Source: an uncultured Cohaesibacter sp. (GTDB taxonomy: Bacteria > Pseudomonadota > Alphaproteobacteria > Rhizobiales > Cohaesibacteraceae). Taken from it: DNA of 64,000 bases. The stretch covers positions 3,240,501 to 3,304,500 of the forward strand of contig NZ_OY781114.1 of assembly GCF_963676485.1 (NCBI RefSeq), in the 5' to 3' direction. The position numbers and the translations under genes were made by a program. The stretch's first letter is position 1. Every line of letters starts with the position of its first letter. Shown here in pieces: positions 17,345 through 26,326 of this stretch. The notes beneath the pieces were generated by a model. That model was not told the origin of the DNA, ran no database searches, and saw only the letters and a list, made by a program, of their open reading frames with translations.

Positions 17345-18649
17345 CTATAGCATTCCAGCATAGTGAGGAAGCCACAAAACCAATTGCGGAAAGAAAGTCA
17401 GCAGCAACAGCAGCATGATCAACAGTGCAAGGAAGATCCAGGATTCACGAATCATTTCACCAAGCGGTATTCCGTTCAGCGCCTTGATAATGAAGAGCAG
17501 GATGCCATATGGGGGCGTTACCAGACCAATCATCATGTTGAACACCAGCACGATGCCGAGATGGTGTAGGTCGATGCCCAATGCCAATGCCGTCGGGATG
17601 AACAAGGGCGTTACGACCAACATGATTGTTGAGCAGTCAAGCACGCATCCAAGAACGAGAAACAGAGCATTCAGGATCAGCAGGAACTGAACGCGATTGA
17701 GATCCATCGCATCAAAGAATGCAAAGACCTGCTGGGGAACCTGCTCTACGGTAACAATATAGTTGAAGATATAGGCGCCACAAAGGACGATTGTCACCAC
17801 AGCTGTTGTTTTGACTGTGTCTTTCACCACCGAAATGAAGGAGCGCAAGCCAAGGACGCGATAGGCAAAGGCCGCCAAAAGCAGTGCATAGAAAGCAGAA
17901 ACCGCAGCCGCTTCAGTTGGGGTAAAAGCGCCCGAATAGATGCCGCCAAGCAGAATGATCGGCATCATGAGCGCTGGCAATGCCCGGATCAGAATGAGAG
18001 GAAAAGCTCTAAGAGGGATGGCTTCTTCAACCGGGAAGCCACGAACTTTGGCCATGATCATAACCGCGATGCCAAGCGTTGTGCAGACCAGAAAGGCCGG
18101 TACGACACCGCCAAGGAACAATACGCCAACGGATGTGGAAGAGATAAGGGCGTAAAAGATCACGGGAATGGATGGGGGAAAAATCGGGCCGACAACGGCC
18201 GAAACCGCGGTAATGGCTCCGGCAAAACCGCGAGGATAGCGATTTTCCTTGATCATCATGTCAGTTAGGACTTTGCCAACGCCCGCCACATCCGAGATGG
18301 CCGATCCGCTCATGCCCGAAAAGATGAGCGACGTCATGATATTCACCTGGGCCAAACCGCCGGGCACCCGCCCAACCAACGCCAAGGCAAAGGTCAATAT
18401 TCGGTCTGACACCTTCCCTGCGTTCATAATATTGGCGGCAAAGATGAATAGAGGAACTGCAAGCGCCACGAAGTTGCCGAACACACCATTCAGAACATTT
18501 TCGGCAGCCAGACCAACATCTTGCCCGGAGAAAAAGAGATAGAAGATACTGGCAACGATCATCGAGATACCCATCGGCAGCCCGGCAATCGTGATACCAA
18601 TCATTATGATCAGCATCAGACTTAGAGCATGATCTGCGAAGAAGGTCAT
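17345..18649 (-). CDS. dctM: TRAP transporter large permease (DctM)
   Basis: A 434-residue membrane protein with about 12 helices and the DctM-type motifs FSGMSGSAISDVAGVGKVL and FPPSIPVIFYALIS. Known: DctM is the translocating subunit of tripartite ATP-independent periplasmic transporters and is driven by the Na+ or H+ gradient. It follows dctQ by 15 bp in a dctP-dctQ-dctM operon, so all three genes form one importer. The substrate is probably an organic acid or acidic sugar used by the divergent rhamnosidase/DapA operon. Confidence 0.92.
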   Translation of the reverse strand: MTFFADHALSLMLIIMIGITIAGLPMGISMIVASIFYLFFSGQDVGLAAENVLNGVFGNFVALAVPLFIFAANIMNAGKVSDRILTFALALVGRVPGGLAQVNIMTSLIFSGMSGSAISDVAGVGKVLTDMMIKENRYPRGFAGAITAVSAVVGPIFPPSIPVIFYALISSTSVGVLFLGGVVPAFLVCTTLGIAVMIMAKVRGFPVEEAIPLRAFPLILIRALPALMMPIILLGGIYSGAFTPTEAAAVSAFYALLLAAFAYRVLGLRSFISVVKDTVKTTAVVTIVLCGAYIFNYIVTVEQVPQQVFAFFDAMDLNRVQFLLILNALFLVLGCVLDCSTIMLVVTPLFIPTALALGIDLHHLGIVLVFNMMIGLVTPPYGILLFIIKALNGIPLGEMIRESWIFLALLIMLLLLLTFFPQLVLWLPHYAGML

Positions 18650-18664
18650 TCTAGCTCAACCCTT

Positions 18665-19171
18665 TTAAATGAATTTTTCCCACTTCTTGCTCAGCAAACC
18701 GGACAATCGATAAACGGACTGAACGATAAAACCCAGAATGAACAGCATGTAGCAGCCGTAGATCCAATACATGGGCAAACGCAGAACAGAGCTTTTTTTG
18801 CGGGTGAGGAACTGGAGATAATCCCATGTCGCCGGAACCAGCAGCACGAAAGATATGAACAGTGCCAACATGGAAATGATGCAGAATATCCGGCGGGTTT
18901 TGGGATTTACGATGTCGTAAACCACATCGAAGGAAACGTGAGACTGTATCGGCGTCATGAATGCAGCCGCCCAGAACACGGTCCAAATGAATGCGATCAT
19001 CGTGATTTCTTCTGTCCACAAAAGCGGTGCGTTCATCACATAGCGATAGAAGATTTGTACAATGAAGCCGCTGAAGGCGAACAGGAAGAGCAGGACGCCA
19101 ATCGCGTCGGCCGCCTTTTTCAAAAGGCGACCGGTTGCGAGCAGCATATCCTTTGAAAGGATATTAGCCAT
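18665..19171 (-). CDS. dctQ: TRAP transporter small permease (DctQ)
   Basis: A 168-residue protein with four membrane helices and the DctQ pattern (PLLWTEEITMIAFIWTVFWAAAFM). It lies 15 bp after dctP and 15 bp before dctM, so the three genes are one transcription unit. DctQ bridges the binding protein and DctM. Confidence 0.9.
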   Translation of the reverse strand: MANILSKDMLLATGRLLKKAADAIGVLLFLFAFSGFIVQIFYRYVMNAPLLWTEEITMIAFIWTVFWAAAFMTPIQSHVSFDVVYDIVNPKTRRIFCIISMLALFISFVLLVPATWDYLQFLTRKKSSVLRLPMYWIYGCYMLFILGFIVQSVYRLSGLLSKKWEKFI

Positions 19172-19186
19172 AACAGCAAATGCTCC

Positions 19187-20176
19187 TTATTCGGCCATTG
19201 CGTTGATCTTTTCGACCCAGCCTTCCGGCCAGTTTTTGGAACGATCTGAACTGAAGTAGAAATCCTGCACATGTTTGCGGAATGCATCTACGTTTGGCTT
19301 GATAACCTTGAGGCCTTTTTCCTTGAAAAAGTCGATCAAGCGGGCTTCTTCCTTGTAGCGCTGCTCGTTGTTCCAATCACAAGATGCTTGCGCAGCTTCG
19401 GTCATTGCTGCTTTCTCGCTAGCGCTGAGCTGTTCCCAAGTCTGGTTGTTCACGGCAATGTTCAGACCATCAACAAGGTGATCGGTCAGAGTGATCTGCT
19501 TGGTCACTTCGTAGAATTTTGCAGCTTCAACCGTTGGAAGCGGGTTGTCCTGCGCGTCGATCGTGCCGGTCTGCAAGCCAAGATACACTTCGCCAAATGG
19601 TAGCGGAGTGGGACTGGCTCCCAGAGCCTGGCCAAGGAACAACCAGGCATCAGACCCTGGCATACGCAGCTTGACACCTTTCAGATCATCAGGGGTCTGA
19701 ACGTCTTTTTCCGCACGCAGGTTCAGCTCGCGGGTGCCGAGATAGCACGTATCAAGCAGCTGAACGTCCATATCGTTGGATACAGCTTCTTTCAATTCTG
19801 CGCCCAGATCCGAATTCAGGAATGTGCGATAGTGTTTCGCATTCTGGAACAGATAGCCAGCCGTCAACACGCTGAATTGCGGTAGATTGTCTGCGATCAG
19901 CTGAAATGACAGATAGGTCATTTCTGCGTTGCCGCGCTGCAATGCGTCAAGGTCAGCGCCTTGAGCGAACAGGGTGCCTGAATCATAGAGCTGAATGTCA
20001 AAGCGGCCAGGCACTTTCTTTTCCAGCTCTTCCTTGAAGACATGCATTGCTTTGGTATGCAGGTCTGAAGGAACCGAAGCGGTGGTAAATTTGATCGTGA
20101 GCTTATCTTGAGCCACAGCTGGGGCGGCAATGAAAGTGCAGCAAAGGAGAGCGGCTGCGATACCACGTGAGATCAT
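19187..20176 (-). CDS. dctP: TRAP transporter substrate-binding protein (DctP)
   Basis: I start at the ATG at 20176, which has GGGAGG eight bases upstream and is followed by a signal peptide (cut after APAVAQ). The mature protein of about 308 residues carries the ligand-binding Arg in GVKLRMPGSD and the segment SPTPLPFGEVYLGLQTGTIDAQDNP, both typical of DctP proteins that bind carboxylates through an arginine. The order dctP-dctQ-dctM is complete. The region upstream is shared with the divergent DapA-family gene, which points to co-regulation by the GntR protein at 21288. Confidence 0.92.
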   Translation of the reverse strand: MISRGIAAALLCCTFIAAPAVAQDKLTIKFTTASVPSDLHTKAMHVFKEELEKKVPGRFDIQLYDSGTLFAQGADLDALQRGNAEMTYLSFQLIADNLPQFSVLTAGYLFQNAKHYRTFLNSDLGAELKEAVSNDMDVQLLDTCYLGTRELNLRAEKDVQTPDDLKGVKLRMPGSDAWLFLGQALGASPTPLPFGEVYLGLQTGTIDAQDNPLPTVEAAKFYEVTKQITLTDHLVDGLNIAVNNQTWEQLSASEKAAMTEAAQASCDWNNEQRYKEEARLIDFFKEKGLKVIKPNVDAFRKHVQDFYFSSDRSKNWPEGWVEKINAMAE

Positions 20177-20319
20177 ATTTGTGTCCTCCCGAACATAGAA
20201 TGGTCGTGCACCAGAACCCTCCAGTTCTGGTGTATTGGAATAGCTCCATGACAAACAGTATCGTGGCGAATTTTGTTTGACTAGCTAATATTAACACTTA
20301 TTGTATCAGTTATCAAATC

Positions 20320-20329
20320 TGGTATACTA
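20320..20329. promoter_or_regulatory. Candidate GntR/FCD operator
   Basis: TGGTATACTA is a near-palindrome of the form T.GTATAC.A seen for FCD-type GntR regulators. It lies 35 bp before the DapA-family gene, between divergent operons one of which encodes a GntR protein (21288). No experiment supports it. Confidence 0.4.
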
Positions 20330-20364
20330 CATTCGATTGAGATTTTGATGGGAGGCTTCACCTG

Positions 20365-21261
20365 ATGTTGGAAAATTCCGACCTTAAGGGTGTCGTCGGC
20401 GCGGCTATTACGCCGTTCACCGAGGATTATGAAATAGATATCGAAGAGCTTAAACGGCATTGCGATGCGCTGCTTGAGGCAGGGTGCGCCTATATATCCG
20501 TTTTTGGAACCACTGGTGAAGGGCCTTCATTGTCTGTGCGCCAAAAGCTCGAAGCGCTGCGCGCACTTGCTGAAATGGGGCTGGATATGTCTCGCCAGCT
20601 TCCTGGTGTCATGACATCATCACTTGACGATGCGGTCTCCATGTATGTGGAAGCCCATAAGCTGGGATGCAGAGCGGCCCTCATTATCCCGCCATTCTAC
20701 TATCGCAGCGCCGGCGTGGAAGGTGTTGCAGATTATTATGAAGCCTTGGTCAAGAAAGCAGGAAATCCTGGTCTTGATATCGTCCTTTATAATTTCCCGC
20801 ATTTCAGCGGAATTCCATTCAGCGTTGAACAGGTCAAAGCCGTTCAAAAGCGTATCGGCTCTCTTGTTGTTGGCATCAAGGATTCAACGGGCAATCTGGC
20901 TGGCGGTCTTGAGCTGATCAAGGCATTTCCGGAACTTTCCATATTCACTGGCAGCGACGCAATTCTGCGCGATATGGTCGATGCTGGCGGCGCTGGCATG
21001 ATTGGCGGCATGACAAACCCGTTTGCAAAGGACTGTGTGCAGCTGTATCTTGGGGGCGTTTCGCAAGGGTTCGTTAAACGTGCCACAATGCGTATTGAGA
21101 CAGTGGACGGAAATGGCGGTCTGAATGTGTTGAAAGCTCTGATGGCCAAGGTTTATGGCAACCCTGCTTTTGCTCGCACCATGCCCCCTATGGAGTCTCT
21201 GTCTTTCGACAAGTTGGCAGCAATTGAAGCTGATCTGGCGGAAGCTGAAAAGGCTCTTTAG
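20365..21261 (+). CDS. DapA-family aldolase/lyase
   Basis: A 298-residue TIM-barrel protein of the dihydrodipicolinate synthase/N-acetylneuraminate lyase family. FGTTGEGPSLS marks the pyruvate carboxylate site, YNFPHFSG the catalytic Tyr, and GIKDSTGNL the Schiff-base Lys (about residue 172). GGAGG precedes the ATG. In this context, with a TRAP importer, rhamnosidase, kinase and isomerase, it more likely cleaves or dehydrates a 2-keto-3-deoxy sugar acid than makes lysine. Sialic acid lyase is also possible. It is the first gene of a five-gene plus-strand cluster. Confidence 0.85.
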   Translation: MLENSDLKGVVGAAITPFTEDYEIDIEELKRHCDALLEAGCAYISVFGTTGEGPSLSVRQKLEALRALAEMGLDMSRQLPGVMTSSLDDAVSMYVEAHKLGCRAALIIPPFYYRSAGVEGVADYYEALVKKAGNPGLDIVLYNFPHFSGIPFSVEQVKAVQKRIGSLVVGIKDSTGNLAGGLELIKAFPELSIFTGSDAILRDMVDAGGAGMIGGMTNPFAKDCVQLYLGGVSQGFVKRATMRIETVDGNGGLNVLKALMAKVYGNPAFARTMPPMESLSFDKLAAIEADLAEAEKAL

Positions 21262-21287
21262 AAATGCCGTGCTGAAAGGAAACCGAA

Positions 21288-21968
21288 GTGATAGCAGGTC
21301 GCGCGATGACAGAACACGCCGATACATCTCGCAGTGTCAAGGAAACAGCCTATGAGCTTTTTCAGGCTGCCCTCTTTGATGGCAAGTTGAAATCTGGTCA
21401 ACTTGTTAGCCAGAAGGATCTGGTCAAGCTGTTGAATTTATCGATTGGTGCATTGCGCGAATTGCTGCCGCGTCTGGAATCGGAAGGTCTTATAACGGTC
21501 GTTCCCCAGCGTGGTATCCAGATCACGGCCATCGATCTTCCGATGATACGCGACGCTTTTCAGATGCGTGCAGCTCTGGAGCGGGAAGCTGTCATTCATG
21601 CGGTTAAGAAAATGCCGGATAGTGTTCTGGAAGAGCAGCGTCAAAACCATCTCAACATTGTTCAAGCTGTTGAGAATGGGCTGTCCGAGGCTATTTTGAA
21701 GCGAGGGCAGCAGATTGATACCGATTTCCACAATGTATTGATCCGTCTGACCAACAATGAAATTCTCATTCAGGCTTACAATATAAACGCGATCCGTATC
21801 CGGTTGATCCGCCACGACAGGATCAGTTTGACGGAACTGCTGCTGCCTCACACTTTCACCGACCACCTGGCAATTATTGACGCCATCGCCAAACGCGACA
21901 CCGCAGCCGCCATTGAGGCGATGGATATTCACATCTCTCATGCTCGACAGAGGGCAACGGAGCTTTAG
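21288..21968 (+). CDS. GntR-family regulator with FCD domain
   Basis: A 226-residue protein beginning at a GTG with AAGGAAA nearby; an ATG six codons in is an alternative. The N-terminal winged helix (about 15-80) includes LVSQKDLVKLLNLSIGALRELLPRLESEGLI, and the C-terminal all-helical FCD ligand domain (about 90-220) has the metal-type His residues (DFHNVL, HTFTDHLAIIDAI, HISHAR). It is probably the local repressor of the TRAP operon and this sugar operon. Its stop is immediately followed by the GTG of the rhamnosidase gene. Confidence 0.88.
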   Translation: MIAGRAMTEHADTSRSVKETAYELFQAALFDGKLKSGQLVSQKDLVKLLNLSIGALRELLPRLESEGLITVVPQRGIQITAIDLPMIRDAFQMRAALEREAVIHAVKKMPDSVLEEQRQNHLNIVQAVENGLSEAILKRGQQIDTDFHNVLIRLTNNEILIQAYNINAIRIRLIRHDRISLTELLLPHTFTDHLAIIDAIAKRDTAAAIEAMDIHISHARQRATEL

Positions 21969-24659
21969 GTGACTTTATCAATTATCGGGCAAGACGGATC
22001 GGTGCTTGCCACCAACCTGCGATGTCAGCACCTTGCGTGCGTGTCCGGGTTGAACAGCCGCCCCCCATTTTTCGGCTGGGCGCTTGATAGCGCAAAAGCG
22101 GCTCAAGATTCTTTGCGACAGACAGCATGGCGGCTTGTTATCGGCGCAAATGAAAATGCTGTACGTCAAGGCTGCGATCTGATCTGGGATTCGGGGAAAT
22201 GCATTGGGGAAAGCAACTTCGTTTATCCTGACGAGACTCTGATATTCCCTCCGGACAGCCATCTCTGGTGGAGCGTTCAGGTTTGGGATCAGGATGATGA
22301 ACCCAGCGCATTGGCTGAACCGGCTGAACTATTTACAGGTTTGGCGGCGAACCAATGGCAGGCCCATTGGATCGGGCGTTACTTCGTGCTGCCAGCAGGG
22401 CGCGACGTGCCGCAAGACAATCTCTATGACAATCGCTTTCAGGCGCGTCCCGCGGATTATTTGCGCCGGGAAATTGCCCTGTCGGAACGCCCCGTGCGCG
22501 CCACTGCTTATCTGTCCGCGCTCGGTCTTTATGAGTTTTATATCGATGGTGAGCGCATCGGTGAAGACGTCATGGCTCCCGGCTGGACTGACTATCACAC
22601 TCGCGTTGAATACCAAACCCACGACGTAACCAACCAGCTCACGGCTGGCGACAACTGCCTTGGCGCGATCATTGGAGAAGGTTGGTATTCTGGCCGTATC
22701 GGGCATAATCAGCGCCGCGCTGGCAACCATTATGGTGGGCGTCCGGCTTTCCTGTGTCAATTGCAGCTTGAATATGCGGATGGGCACGTCGAGACAATCA
22801 TTTCCGATGAAAGTTGGATGACCCGGCAGGGGCCAATTTGTTATTCCGATTTTCTGGCCGGCGAAATGGTTGATGCCCGATTGTCGCTGGATAATTGGTG
22901 TGCGTGTGGGATCGATACGACTTATTGGCAACCGGTAGAAGAAATCATTCCCGAGCCGGGCCTGCCGCAAATCGATGCAGCACGCAGCCAACCAGCACGA
23001 GAAGTTGCCCGGCTGGAACCAAAGTCGCGGTTTGCTCAAGATGCGAATACAACAATTTTTGACTTTGGCCAGAATCTCTCCGGCTATGTTGAAATGCAGG
23101 TGGACGCGCCCGAAGGCACCCGTTTTCTTTTGCGCCATGGTGAAATGCTGGATGCAGACGGCAGGCTTTATACCGAGAATCTGCGCTATGCCGTGTCCGA
23201 GGATATCTATATTGCAAGCGGCAAGGGCAACGAGATTTTCCATCCCAAATTCACCTTCCATGGCTTTCAATATGTGGAGCTTACCGTGGAAGGGGAATCC
23301 TATGCCCAACCGGAATTGACAGCGATTGCGATCCAGACGGATACACCGGTGGTTGGGCATATGAAAACGGGCCACCCGATGGTCAATCAGCTTCTATCCA
23401 ACATATTCTGGAGCCAGAGAGACAATTTCCTTTCTGTTCCAACGGATTGTCCGCAGCGCGATGAACGGTATGGGTGGGCAGCCGATGCACAGGTTTTCTG
23501 GCGCACCGCTGGCTACTTCATGGATATATCCGCTTTTCTGACCAAATGGATGGAAGATCTGATCGATGGCCAGTCAGATGACGGCGTTTTCCCCGACGTA
23601 GCTCCAACAAAACCGCTCAATCCTTATCGGCTAACGCCGCAACCGGGCGCTCCGGCCTGGGGGGATGCCCCGATCATCATGGGCTGGATGCATTACCAGC
23701 GGTATGGCGACAAGGATCTTCTGGATCGGTGCTGGACGCCTTTTGTGAGTTGGATGGAGTATATCGAACGGTGCAACCCCGATGGCATTCGGCGCAATCA
23801 GGTTCACAACAACTATGGGGATTGGCTCAGTGTCGGACCGTCGACAGATCGCGAGCTGATCAATACCGCCTACTGGATTTATATTGCGGACTTGATGGCA
23901 GGCATCGCGGCAGCACTGGAGCGTGAGTCGGACCCCTGGATCACGCTTGGCAAGTGGTTGCGCACGGCATTCACAGAGGCTTTCTGGGCCGAAGATGGTC
24001 GGCTAAAGGGAGACACGCAAACCGCTTACCTTCTGGCTCTTGATTTTGACATCTTGCCAGAAGGGGCCAAAGAGCTGGCGGCGCAACGTCTCCTAGAGTT
24101 GATCGAGCAAGCGGATGGGCATCTGCAAACCGGCTTTTTGGGCGTAAGGCATCTTTGCCCAGTTCTTAGCGACAATGGTGCAGAAGAGTTGGCTGTTTCG
24201 CTTTTGCTCAAGGACACTTACCCAAGCTGGGGTTTTTCCATCAAACACGGAGCCACAACCATTTGGGAGCGCTGGGACGGCTGGACTGAGGAAAAGGGCT
24301 TCCAAAGCAAGGCCATGAACAGCTTCAACCACTATGCCTATGGCTCGGTTGGTGAATGGATCTGGTCGCGCCTTGCTGGCATTGACTGGGATGAAGAGGC
24401 CCCAGGCTTCCGGTCCGTCGTCATGCGGCCCATCTTTGATAAGCGCATAGGGTTTGTCGAAGCCACGCATGATGCTCACACCGGTCGCATCACAAGCAAT
24501 TGGCATTTTGAGGAGAATGAAATTCACTGGGAAGTGTCCCTGCCGCCGAGCGTTCGTGCCAAGGTTACGCTTCCCCAGAATATGACGTCCGATCTGGGTT
24601 CGGATTTTGCGCTGGAATGCGGTCGTCATGTCATACGGGCTTACCCGCGATCAATTTAA
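21969..24659 (+). CDS. GH78 alpha-L-rhamnosidase, cytoplasmic
   Basis: An 896-residue protein, the usual size of bacterial GH78 enzymes, starting with GTG right after the GntR stop (21966-21968), so it is translationally coupled. N-terminal beta-sandwich domains (about 1-460) lead to the (alpha/alpha)6 barrel. The barrel holds the family motif DCPQRDERYGWAADAQ (about 495), whose acidic residues include the catalytic acid, and TTIWERWDGW (about 763). No signal peptide is present, so it should act on rhamnose-containing oligosaccharides or glycosides after import. Known GH78 substrates include rhamnogalacturonan fragments and flavonoid glycosides. Confidence 0.9.
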   Translation: MTLSIIGQDGSVLATNLRCQHLACVSGLNSRPPFFGWALDSAKAAQDSLRQTAWRLVIGANENAVRQGCDLIWDSGKCIGESNFVYPDETLIFPPDSHLWWSVQVWDQDDEPSALAEPAELFTGLAANQWQAHWIGRYFVLPAGRDVPQDNLYDNRFQARPADYLRREIALSERPVRATAYLSALGLYEFYIDGERIGEDVMAPGWTDYHTRVEYQTHDVTNQLTAGDNCLGAIIGEGWYSGRIGHNQRRAGNHYGGRPAFLCQLQLEYADGHVETIISDESWMTRQGPICYSDFLAGEMVDARLSLDNWCACGIDTTYWQPVEEIIPEPGLPQIDAARSQPAREVARLEPKSRFAQDANTTIFDFGQNLSGYVEMQVDAPEGTRFLLRHGEMLDADGRLYTENLRYAVSEDIYIASGKGNEIFHPKFTFHGFQYVELTVEGESYAQPELTAIAIQTDTPVVGHMKTGHPMVNQLLSNIFWSQRDNFLSVPTDCPQRDERYGWAADAQVFWRTAGYFMDISAFLTKWMEDLIDGQSDDGVFPDVAPTKPLNPYRLTPQPGAPAWGDAPIIMGWMHYQRYGDKDLLDRCWTPFVSWMEYIERCNPDGIRRNQVHNNYGDWLSVGPSTDRELINTAYWIYIADLMAGIAAALERESDPWITLGKWLRTAFTEAFWAEDGRLKGDTQTAYLLALDFDILPEGAKELAAQRLLELIEQADGHLQTGFLGVRHLCPVLSDNGAEELAVSLLLKDTYPSWGFSIKHGATTIWERWDGWTEEKGFQSKAMNSFNHYAYGSVGEWIWSRLAGIDWDEEAPGFRSVVMRPIFDKRIGFVEATHDAHTGRITSNWHFEENEIHWEVSLPPSVRAKVTLPQNMTSDLGSDFALECGRHVIRAYPRSI

Positions 24660-24721
24660 ATCAGCACTATAGATGCCCTTCTTGGTCTTGAAGGCGAAGG
24701 AAGGGTCTGGGAGGACAATCT

Positions 24722-26302
24722 ATGTATTATATCGGCATTGATGTCGGCTCTGCGAGCACGCGAACCGGGGTCTATGACCCATCGGGCAACCGTCTTGCCT
24801 TTGCGACCCGCGCCATTAAACAGTTTCACCCCAAGGCCAATTTTGTCGAACAGTCTTCAGCGGACATCTGGTCCATGATCTGTGAAGCCACCAGGGAAGC
24901 CGTTGAAAAGGCCGGAATTGACGTTTCGAAGATACGCTCGATCGGTTTCGACGCGACTTGCTCACTGGTTGCCGTTGCAAAAGATGGCTCACGCATTTCG
25001 GTCTCCGAGAGTGGCGATGCCGAGCAAGATATCATCATGTGGATGGATCACCGCGCTGATGCGGAAACCGCAGCAATCAACGCAACAGGCAACGACGCCC
25101 TCAAATATGTAGGTGGAGAGGTCTCCATTGAAATGGAGCTTCCCAAGATTCTTTGGCTCAAGAGGAATTTTCCGGACCGCTACGATGTTGTCTGGCGTTT
25201 CTTTGATCTGGCGGACTATCTGGTCTGGCGCTGCACGGAGCAAGATGCGGCCAGTACCTGCACTTTGACATGCAAATGGAATTATCTGGCTCACGAAGGC
25301 CGCTTCCCGACTGAAATGCTCGATGCTGTTGGGCTCAATGATCTGACAGACAAAGTCCCGGCAGATGTTCTGCCTCTGGGGGATGCTGCCGGTCAATTGG
25401 GCAAAGCTGCAGCTCAGCAGCTGGGCTTGCCTGAGGGGATCACCATTGCAGGAGGCATCATTGATGCCCATGCCGGTGGGCTGGCTCTGATTGGAGCCAA
25501 GCCGGAAGGTGGTTTGGCGATCATTTCGGGCACCTCCAACTGCCACATGATCGTCAATCAGAATCCAGTCATGGTTCCCGGTGTGTGGGGGCCATATTTC
25601 GGCGCCATGTTGCCGGGCTTTTGGCTGGGGGAAGGCGGCCAGAGCGCGGCGGGTTCCCTCGTTGAATGGACAATCCATCAGTGCGAGGCATGGCCTCAGC
25701 TACAGGAAGAAGCCAAGGCGGCTGGCAAGCATCCGATTGCCTTGCTGAACGAGTGGGTTGCTGATCTGGAAACCCGCGAAGCCAATCCCACGGCTGCCCT
25801 GCATGTGTTGGGTGATCATCATGGCAACCGCTCGCCGCGCGCCAATCCCCATGCACGGGGCGTTGTCTCCGGCTTGACGCTGGAAACCGGCCGCGACCAG
25901 CTGGCCCGGCTCTATCTCGCCACCCTGCAGGCCGTTGCCTACGGCACGCGCCATATCATTGAGGAAATGAGCAAGGCGGGGCATTCCATCTCAACGCTCT
26001 ATATCTGCGGTGGAGCCACCAAGAACCCGCTCTGGTTGAGAGAATATGCCAACATTACCGGCCGCGAAATTCAGATGGCCAGTGAAGAGGATGTGGTCAC
26101 GCTCGGGGCGGCGATCCTCGGCGCCGTGGCATCGGGCGACTTCGTAAACATTTCGACCGCAAGTGCCGCCCTCGTCCAGCCGGGCGACAGCGTCAAGGCC
26201 GATCCATCTACAGCTGCATTCCATGCGGCTAAATATCAAGTCTATCTCAATCTCTATGAAAACCGCGAACATCACAATGCGCTGATGGCTCCGGTCCTCT
26301 GA
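24722..26302 (+). CDS. FGGY-family carbohydrate kinase (D-ribulokinase-like)
   Basis: A 526-residue sugar kinase of the FGGY family. The N-terminal phosphate loop is IGIDVGSASTRTG. GGIIDAHAGGLALIG and CGGATKNPLWLREYANITGREI (with the adenosine-site glycines) are in the C-terminal half, and a catalytic Asp is likely in GIIDAH. The length and N-terminus fit the ribulokinase-like (YDR109C/FGGY) subgroup rather than xylulokinase. A ribosome site (GGGAGGAC) precedes the ATG. It is followed after 24 bp by the isomerase-like gene, which suggests sequential isomerisation and phosphorylation of one sugar. Confidence 0.87.
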   Translation: MYYIGIDVGSASTRTGVYDPSGNRLAFATRAIKQFHPKANFVEQSSADIWSMICEATREAVEKAGIDVSKIRSIGFDATCSLVAVAKDGSRISVSESGDAEQDIIMWMDHRADAETAAINATGNDALKYVGGEVSIEMELPKILWLKRNFPDRYDVVWRFFDLADYLVWRCTEQDAASTCTLTCKWNYLAHEGRFPTEMLDAVGLNDLTDKVPADVLPLGDAAGQLGKAAAQQLGLPEGITIAGGIIDAHAGGLALIGAKPEGGLAIISGTSNCHMIVNQNPVMVPGVWGPYFGAMLPGFWLGEGGQSAAGSLVEWTIHQCEAWPQLQEEAKAAGKHPIALLNEWVADLETREANPTAALHVLGDHHGNRSPRANPHARGVVSGLTLETGRDQLARLYLATLQAVAYGTRHIIEEMSKAGHSISTLYICGGATKNPLWLREYANITGREIQMASEEDVVTLGAAILGAVASGDFVNISTASAALVQPGDSVKADPSTAAFHAAKYQVYLNLYENREHHNALMAPVL

Positions 26303-26326
26303 TTTGTAAAATTCGGGAGTTGAACC

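Noticed and set aside
22329-23375. 348-aa minus-strand frame inside the rhamnosidase gene
   Set aside because: It is fully antisense to a clear GH78 gene, has no ribosome site and odd His/Cys-rich composition.
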